A stretch of 64,000 nucleotides of DNA. It comes from Scolanthus callimorphus (taxonomy: Eukaryota; Cnidaria; Anthozoa; Actiniaria; Edwardsiidae). The DNA lies in the NCBI GenBank assembly GCA_033964015.1, contig CM066924.1, positions 5,872,251 to 5,936,250 on the forward strand. Reading direction: 5' to 3'. Under the pieces are notes generated by a model that saw only the letters and a program-made list of their open reading frames with translations, searched no databases and was not told the origin of the DNA. The position numbers were made by a program, and so were the translations under genes. Shown in pieces: positions 60,001-64,000 of this stretch; positions within the stretch are counted from its first letter, which is position 1, and each line of letters starts with the position of its first letter.

Positions 60001-62780
60001 ATGTCAATTCTATACGAACCCTAATTCAGGCCTATATGCTTATTAACAATAGAAAATTCCCAGAACTCACTAATGTCAATGGTTTTTGGTTTCCAAATCT
60101 GTGTTTTAGTTTTATACTCAACTTTTTTATGTTAGCCTTAATTTGTTTTGCCTCTAAATGTTTGCTAGTCCCTGCTAGGAAAGGCTTCATTTGCTACGTA
60201 TTAGCTAGGCTGACAGACCCATACCCAGCAAATACAAGTGAGAACAGGCCCTTGGTAGCAGGGAAGTTTACTTCCAGTATTTATAAGCCTATTTCAGAGA
60301 AGGTTGCTTTGGGAGCTGTCTTTTGTCATTTAACTCTATAGTTTTGTGATCACTCAAGCAAAGAATTGAAATTGTATTTCATGCTTCATCAACCACTTCC
60401 CAATGAGCAAAGTATATTGAGTAAGGATAAACACAATCATTTAAAAATAGATCTCTGCATTATATTTTCTACTCAATTTTCAGGGGTTTAAATAATTTTT
60501 GAAGTAGCAGGCTCAGTTTTGGAAGTAGACGACTGGGTTTGGGGGTTCCATACGAATGCCTGAGCCTTCTAGGGGAGTATGGGGGCTTGCACCCCCGGAA
60601 ATTGAAAACTTTTGGTAGCAGAAAAGGTGTTTTCCTGTGTTTTGAGGACAATATAACTGGCATATTCATGTATTCTATTGCTTTAATATTGAAGTAATAA
60701 TGAAGTTGCTGGCGGTCAGCAGTGAAGTAGATGGTAGTTAACTGCTGGTAGCAGCTTTCTATTGAAACCCCTGAATTTTACTGTTGGTTCATTCATGAAA
60801 CTGTTGGGAAATGCATTGCATTATATCTCTTTATAGTAGCTTAGAGATAAGATTACTTGGTGTAAACTAATAAAGAGAAGGCCTACTGTATATATTTTTC
60901 TTATAATAAGAAAAAAACATGTATTTTTATTATAATTTGTTAACTAACATTAACATGCTAAAAATAAACTTATTTGGCACATGAAACCCTATTTTATTTG
61001 ACATCCCTCACAGTAAACCAACACGATTAGCCAATCCTGTGGATTCCATGCAATTCTGTTATCTAACAGTATGTCAGACAAATGTCTAGTTGGTGAGCAT
61101 TAGCCCTTACTTATAATGTCTTACAAAGATCACAAACTATATTACTTATGGGTCTAAATGTTTTTAATGAAGATAAAAATAGTTTAACAATAGGAAAGGG
61201 TAAAGAACTAATGGTTTAAACTGGAGATAAAGAAACTAATGCATGAAATGAAGATATATGGCTGGCATGAAATTATCCAGTATTACTGTGAAATTTAGCA
61301 TGAAATGAATAATTAGCACATTTTTAGGCAGAGCCAGACAGCATTTTTAAAACTTAATTTCAGAAATGCTGCAGCTGTATTCAACTTAACAGGTTTAAAT
61401 TTAAACTAGAGAAAAAAAGGAAATCTTGAATTTGGTTATCAGCTATTTAAACCATCTGTCACAACAAAATTTTCAGCACATATTTAAGTTCCTACCAAGA
61501 AAGATAAGAAATAAAATCACTTAACACTCATTTAAGTAAAAGATTCAAATAAAAATGAATTTATTCCAATAAAATGAAAGGATCCCTGGATAAAATGTTT
61601 AGTATGAGACTATAAACAACAGAATAATCCCTTAGAAATTTTTGTTGTTTAAATAATCTCTCTGTTTGTGAAAACCACAATAGTTTGAAACAATGGAGTT
61701 CTGAATTCTCAACTAGGATATAGTTTTTTATATTTGTTGATATAAAATTTGGAATCAAAATGCTTATTCAATCATGAGTTGATTAAAACATTTATAACCC
61801 TCAATACATTAATATAATCTTGTTAAATGCTAACTAAATTTTTCATTTGGGTAAATTTAGAATATTTGGAATAATTTATGGATTTAACTGTTTCTGGAGG
61901 GATTCCAAATTAAAGGTTAACACCAAATTGTGATTTCATTTTCTCTTAGAATAAAAGTAAAACTGCTTAAATGTGAAGTTTGTCGAATTTGCGGGTAATT
62001 TTTAAAGGAGCTTTTAAAAACTTGTGATTTAAATTCATGCTGTATTAGAATCAAACAAAACAGTTAAATTTCGAAAATTGTTGCAAGGAGTTCGTTGTGA
62101 AATAGCATAAAACGATTGTAAAGCCTTTATTTTTTAAAGTATTTATGAAATTCAGCTCTGACAGTCTTAATGAATGAATTTACAAGACTTTGATTTTAAT
62201 GTGGTGAGAGAATCGAGAGGAAATCAAACGCAATCTCTTCAATTTATGAAACTGAAAGAAACATATGCCAAAGCGAGAACCGCAAACATAAACAAACTGA
62301 AACAATAGCTCAGCAAAGCTTCCCAAAGCCTAAAGTACACCTAGTCCTATATGATCAATGTCAACTTAACTGTATTTTATAACACTTAACGATTCGTAGA
62401 GATTTAGCTCTAATGTTCAGCTTTCCGTTAAAAGCTCTTCCAAGCCAAGGGGGAAGAACTGTCGATATGTTGAAAGAGGAAGTTTGCTGAGGCTAATCTA
62501 AGCATTTACAATGTCCCTACCTTGGAACCATCCACGGATATAATTCTATGTGTTTCTTTAGTAGGATCATAATAAAACGAGACGGTGACAGCTTGTTTTG
62601 AGCAAGGAATCCAGCTCTTTTTAGTTGTTGGGTCAATTTGAAAGACGTGCGCCTTCGTCGAAAATACTGGCTGCTCCCTGCGGAAAGAAGCACAAAATTT
62701 CCATCAAAATTAGCTCTAAATCTAAATCAAACAGTATAGACAATGAGATTAATTGCTTCAGAAGTCTCTGCTTACCCCAT
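50859..62780 (-). CDS. homer: Homer scaffold protein, complete ten-exon gene
   Basis: Coding exons on the minus strand: 62776-62780, 62521-62677, 59690-59821, 58023-58253, 56605-56718, 55102-55205, 53018-53174, 51932-52051, 51546-51596, 50859-51095. They sum to 1,308 nt (435 codons plus stop) with all phases agreeing. Residues 1-110 are an EVH1 domain, [20 protein letters not shown] at the start; Phe14, Trp24, Phe74 and Gly89, which in vertebrate Homer line the PPxxF-binding groove, are at the same positions. A Ser/Thr/Pro-rich linker (about 110-210) contains DSPTPT, reminiscent of the internal P-motif. From about 230 to the end is a long coiled coil ([34 protein letters not shown]), which tetramerises family members. 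Homer links metabotropic glutamate, IP3 and ryanodine receptors and Shank beneath membranes. It is somewhat longer than vertebrate long Homers (about 350-370 aa). Introns are rich in MITEs. Confidence 0.96.
51546..51596 (-). CDS. homer: Homer exon 9 (17-codon coiled-coil exon)
   Basis: Bounded by TTGCAG and GTACGT, phase 0 at both ends. Encodes [17 protein letters not shown], residues 341-357. Too short for an ORF scan; found by splice phase and coiled-coil continuity. As a symmetric exon it could be skipped without a frameshift. Confidence 0.88.
51762..51923. repeat. Palindromic MITE (TTTCTGCAGAAACCCA family), copy 2, at a Homer splice donor
   Basis: Same family as 3,706-3,893 (GGGAAGTGTTCGGAATTCAC, CCATGGGAAATCCGAACACT). 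On the minus strand its first base follows directly after GTAAGTGT, the first eight bases of the Homer intron, so only the donor itself separates it from exon 8. Confidence 0.85.
51932..52051 (-). CDS. homer: Homer exon 8 (coiled coil)
   Basis: Bounded by TTATTAG and GTAAGT. Forty codons, phase 0: [20 protein letters not shown] and onwards to SVVTDRDE (residues 301-340). Symmetric exon. Confidence 0.93.
52250..52343. repeat. Hairpin in Homer intron 7
   Basis: GGGGATGTTGGGAGAACTGA..TTAAAACTTGAAAGA is mirrored by TCTTTCAAGTTTTATCAGTT..CGACCAACATTCCCC. Intronic, non-coding. Confidence 0.85.
53018..53174 (-). CDS. homer: Homer exon 7 (coiled coil)
   Basis: Acceptor CATAG then TTCTGGGAATGCAAAG. 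With the two bases from exon 6 it reads [20 protein letters not shown] and onwards to SSRLRKK (residues 248-300), very close to vertebrate Homer here. The donor GTGCCG is weak; reading through it gives Val-Pro-stop. Confidence 0.92.
53268..53778. repeat. Two staggered palindromic elements with GTTTACACTTGCGA ends
   Basis: GGCCAGTTTACACTTGCGAG (53,271) and GGCCGGTTACACTTGCGATT (53,457) each start a copy made of TTTGTCGCGGCGATTTT..CTCGCGCGAGTTGCAA. The right end is GCAAGTGTAAACGGACCTTTA. One copy seems inserted in or duplicated from the other. In Homer intron 6. Confidence 0.8.
53961..54157. repeat. MITE, CTCTCGAACCCAGAGCTCC family, intact copy
   Basis: CTCTCGAACCCAGAGCTCCC at the left and GGGAGCTCTGGGTACGAGAA at the right. 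The uninterrupted version of the element split at 21,057-22,104. In Homer intron 6. Confidence 0.85.
54181..54425 (+). repeat. 55-bp minisatellite in Homer intron 6
   Basis: TGCGCGCGCTGCATGTCGGT..AGTTGTGTTACATGTCACGA repeats at 54,181, 54,236, 54,291, 54,346 and partly 54,401 (period 55). The last two units differ (CATCCTGGTAGTTG). Confidence 0.95.
54425..54620. repeat. MITE, AGGACACATGTAGCGCG family, copy 2
   Basis: TAAACTAGGACACATGTAGC at the left and GCTACATGTGTCCTAGTTTA at the right. Homologous to 18,461-18,660. In Homer intron 6. Confidence 0.9.
54634..54922. repeat. Palindromic element made of ACGAACAAATCGTC words
   Basis: TTGGCCGTTTTCACACTAGA at the left and CTAGTGTGAAAACGGTCA at the right. 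The interior is almost only GACGAACAAATCGTC repeats in both orientations. The 102-aa ORF is a product of it. Confidence 0.9.
55102..55205 (-). CDS. homer: Homer exon 6 (linker to coiled coil)
   Basis: Acceptor TTTTCAG, donor GTAAGA. Encodes [20 protein letters not shown] then [14 protein letters not shown] (residues 214-247 plus two bases). [13 protein letters not shown] is a hallmark of Homer. Failure to splice gives an immediate stop (CAG AGG TAA). Confidence 0.95.
55543..55558 (+). repeat. C-run in Homer intron 5
   Basis: About sixteen C in a row (AAGC then the run, then TTCATTG). The rest of this intron, 55,206-56,604, holds a short palindrome at 56,352-56,431 and no other gene. Confidence 0.8.
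56352..56431. repeat. Short palindrome in Homer intron 5
   Basis: TGTTTCGCCTAGTGCAGTC is mirrored by GACTGCACTAGGCGAAACA; inner GGCTTCC/GGAAAGCC also pair. Outer sequence with GAGCCAAT/ATTGGCTC suggests a larger element. Confidence 0.8.
56605..56718 (-). CDS. homer: Homer exon 5 (Ser/Thr-rich linker)
   Basis: Acceptor TTTTCAG, donor GTAAGC, phase 0 at both ends. Thirty-eight codons: [20 protein letters not shown] then [18 protein letters not shown] (residues 176-213). Linker with no known domain. Symmetric, so skippable. Confidence 0.85.
56945..57154. repeat. Palindromic element, AGACCCCGTCCACACTACAC ends
   Basis: TAGACCCCGTCCACACTACA..CCGTTTTCAAACG at the left and CGGTGTAGTGTGGACGGGGT..CTTA at the right. 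The interior repeats CGTTTTC/GAAAACG. In Homer intron 4. Confidence 0.9.
57362..57535 (+). repeat. Dispersed repeat in Homer intron 4, copy 1
   Basis: TCTCCCGGGAAAAATTCAAG..ACTACCATACATTTACTG..TTCTCCCGGGAGAATTTC..GAAGTCCTGGGGTTGACGTC-like sequence matches 57,712-57,905 in the same orientation with substitutions. Confidence 0.7.
57712..57905 (+). repeat. Dispersed repeat in Homer intron 4, copy 2
   Basis: Partner of 57,362-57,535: GTCTCCTGGCGAAATTTGCC, ACTGCCATATATTTACTGCA, TTCTCCCGG and GAAGTCCTAGAGTTGGTGTC are the counterparts. Confidence 0.7.
58023..58253 (-). CDS. homer: Homer exon 4 (end of EVH1 and Ser/Thr/Pro linker)
   Basis: Acceptor ATATTCAG, then [20 protein letters not shown]; the exon ends SSIEVSGIE at donor GTCAGT. 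Residues 99-175. FAEKFKEA is the C-terminal helix of the Homer EVH1. A competing donor (GAG|GTTAGT) 12 nt upstream would remove VSGIE-region residues in frame (NAGNAG-like choice). Confidence 0.94.
58461..59318. mobile_element. 858-bp CAGGGG-ended element with nested MITE, Homer intron 3
   Basis: CAGGGGCGTACAGGG at the left and CCCTGTACACCCCTG at the right are inverted ends of hAT-like type. The interior has many CACGGATCAC/CACGAATCACGA words. A second element (59,073-59,217) is inserted in it. ORFs here (148 and 164 aa) show no family signature. Confidence 0.8.
59073..59217. repeat. MITE, GGGCAATTCCAGAAAATA family, copy 2 (nested)
   Basis: TTGGGCAATTCCAGAAAATA..AAGGTACC is mirrored by GGTACCTTTATTTTCTGGAA..TTGCCCA. 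Same ends as 23,421-23,627. Confidence 0.9.
59474..59656. repeat. MITE, CAGGGCTGGAAATT ends (hAT-like)
   Basis: CAGGGCTGGAAATT at the left and TTAATTGCCAGCCCTG at the right; inner GGTTGCCAG/CTGGCAACC words repeat. It ends 33 bp from Homer exon 3. Confidence 0.8.
59690..59821 (-). CDS. homer: Homer exon 3 (EVH1 core)
   Basis: Acceptor CTCACCAG, donor GTACTT, phase 0. Residues 55-98: [40 protein letters not shown]. The [11 protein letters not shown] and VYGLGF motifs are diagnostic for the Homer EVH1; Phe74 and Gly89 fall here. Confidence 0.97.
60481..60773. repeat. 293-bp CAGGGG-ended MITE in Homer intron 2
   Basis: CAGGGGTTTAAATA at the left and TATTGAAACCCCTG at the right, flanked directly by AATTTT on both sides (6-bp direct repeat, short of the 8 bp usual for hAT). 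Confidence 0.85.
60774..62520. other. AT-rich remainder of Homer intron 2, nothing recognised
   Basis: About 1.7 kb with very high A+T, no ORF beyond 65 codons, and no inverted repeat that I can see. It stands out from the MITE-rich introns downstream by being free of such elements. Confidence 0.6.
62521..62677 (-). CDS. homer: Homer exon 2 (EVH1 N-terminal half)
   Basis: Acceptor TTTCCGCAG, donor GTAGGG. Residues 3-54: [52 protein letters not shown]. Phe14 and Trp24 of the ligand groove fall here. Confidence 0.97.
62776..62780 (-). CDS. homer: Homer exon 1 coding part (ATGGG)
   Basis: ATGGG followed by the donor GTAAGCAG. Joined to exon 2 it gives ATG GGG GAG CAG (Met-Gly-Glu-Gln), the conserved Homer N-terminus with the right phase and a 98-nt intron. 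A micro-coding first exon of this kind fits the family. The 5' UTR extends upstream; no TATA box or start site is assigned. Confidence 0.88.
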
Positions 62781-64000
62781 TTAATGCTAGAATAGTTAAT
62801 AACCGTGTTATATTTTAGAATTTAGCAGAGCAACTGCACAACAGCCGCCATTACCAGCTAATCAACCCGACACAGGACCCCCGGTCATAAGATCACACAG
62901 GGAACGGGAGGGATGGACTACAAATTTGACAAGAGTTCATTAGTAACCGCAATGTATATATCCCTAATTTTAGTCAATCTATTTGTGGCTTGATGTGACT
63001 CCAAGAAAATGTAGAGAAAGATAAAAATGTCAAGGTTAAAGAGCAGAGCCGTTTTCTAGTAACATACATACTAGTATTTCTGATGTTTCCTAATTTAGCA
63101 ACAAGTGCGCGCGCGGAAAGGCGTCTTGCAACCAGCGCGGCGTCCAGCAGTAAATCTCTTTTCCGTGGCATATTTTCATGTTTTCATCCCTCTGAAATTA
63201 TTATACTTTGGGCAACTGGATGTGCTGAATTGCTATAGAAGAAAACACAATATCTTATGCTATAAAGTCCATGAAAAAGCGTATTTTAAGGCGCGCACTG
63301 GCATATTTATTTGGATACCGCATTTGCGATCGTTGCAATTTTGCCCAGTGTTTATCCCACGCTAAAGGCTGTAAAATGTACGTGTTTACCGCAAAACAAT
63401 CATTTGAAGTCTAAACAGATTTTTGTCTTGAGGCAAATTCTCTTAATTGAATAACTTCACGTGTTAATAAGTCAACCATTTAGTTGCATGCCTTCTCTCG
63501 ACAACCTTTGCCCATGCATGAAATCACATGAAAGAAACACTACAAATTTTATCCATCTCTTTAGGAGAGTTCTACTAATTCAGGCTTCGAATTCGCATGT
63601 TAGCCCGTAACAAACAAACTTCAAGTTCTGTAATCAAAAGTGCCTCATTTACTAATAAGTTACAAAATAAATCCTTAATAACGTGTGATAGTCATTACAA
63701 TCTTCTGTATCATGCTTAGAAGGCGCTAAAGGCATATAATTCTGCAATTCATGTCGACAAATTCTTAAGGTATTACTCATGACGTCTGCGACATCTTGAA
63801 TCTTTTTCTTTATGCCGTTAATTGAGTACCCTCGCTAATAGAGTGACTCGTTCGCGAACATTAACTGTTAAAGTTTTGCAAAGCGTCCTCGATGAAGTGT
63901 GCGTGGGTCCGAAACTGTATATAAAATTCTTAGCCAACCGTAACGCTTACCAAAATTATGTAAAGAAGTACTTTAAGCTCGTATAATGCAATCAATGCAA
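62781..64000. other. 5' flank of Homer, no gene seen
   Basis: Should contain the Homer 5' UTR and promoter, neither of which I can delimit. The small ORFs (65 and 86 aa) lack features of real genes. Confidence 0.5.

Overview
This looks like nuclear DNA of an anthozoan cnidarian, most likely a stony coral or close relative. That is inferred from gene content: a spliced Homer scaffold gene, PAN/apple plus SUEL-type lectin exons, a Methuselah-like GPCR with a somatomedin-B domain, and a C2H2 zinc-finger array, all spread through AT-rich DNA dense in short palindromic (MITE-like) elements. There is no bacterial-style gene packing. Species cannot be determined from the sequence.

Layout. 1-4,500: two + strand exons (PAN/apple, then SUEL lectin) among small repeats. 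4,673-6,441: a 1.77 kb near-perfect palindrome with 0.8 kb arms. 6,864-10,332: a 3.5 kb foldback element whose inverted ends are arrays of a 67-bp repeat. 11,869-15,399: a minus-strand SMB/7TM receptor gene broken by a 684-bp CAGGGG-ended element inside its coding sequence and by two homopolymer frameshifts. 18,890-20,988: a minus-strand C2H2 zinc-finger array with many disablements. 21,057-27,700: a patchwork of MITE-like elements plus one probable small gene (25,802-26,302) built from a 60-codon duplication. 28,134-48,747: one uninterrupted head-to-tail satellite of a 64-bp monomer, about 320 copies, with higher-order structure. 50,859-62,780: a complete ten-exon Homer gene on the minus strand, predicted 435 aa, with introns full of MITEs. 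62,781-64,000: 5' flank of Homer, no gene seen.

The genes do not form a pathway. Homer (synaptic/calcium-signalling scaffold) is the only one that is clearly intact. The receptor and zinc-finger loci look like decayed members of expanded families, or suffer from assembly indels. The PAN/SUEL exons are a fragment of an extracellular protein gene. The most distinctive non-coding items are the 20.6 kb satellite, with long internal segmental duplications that can be traced by private variants; the two foldback structures; and a set of otherwise unrelated palindromic elements that share similar GTT(Y)ACAC-type ends.
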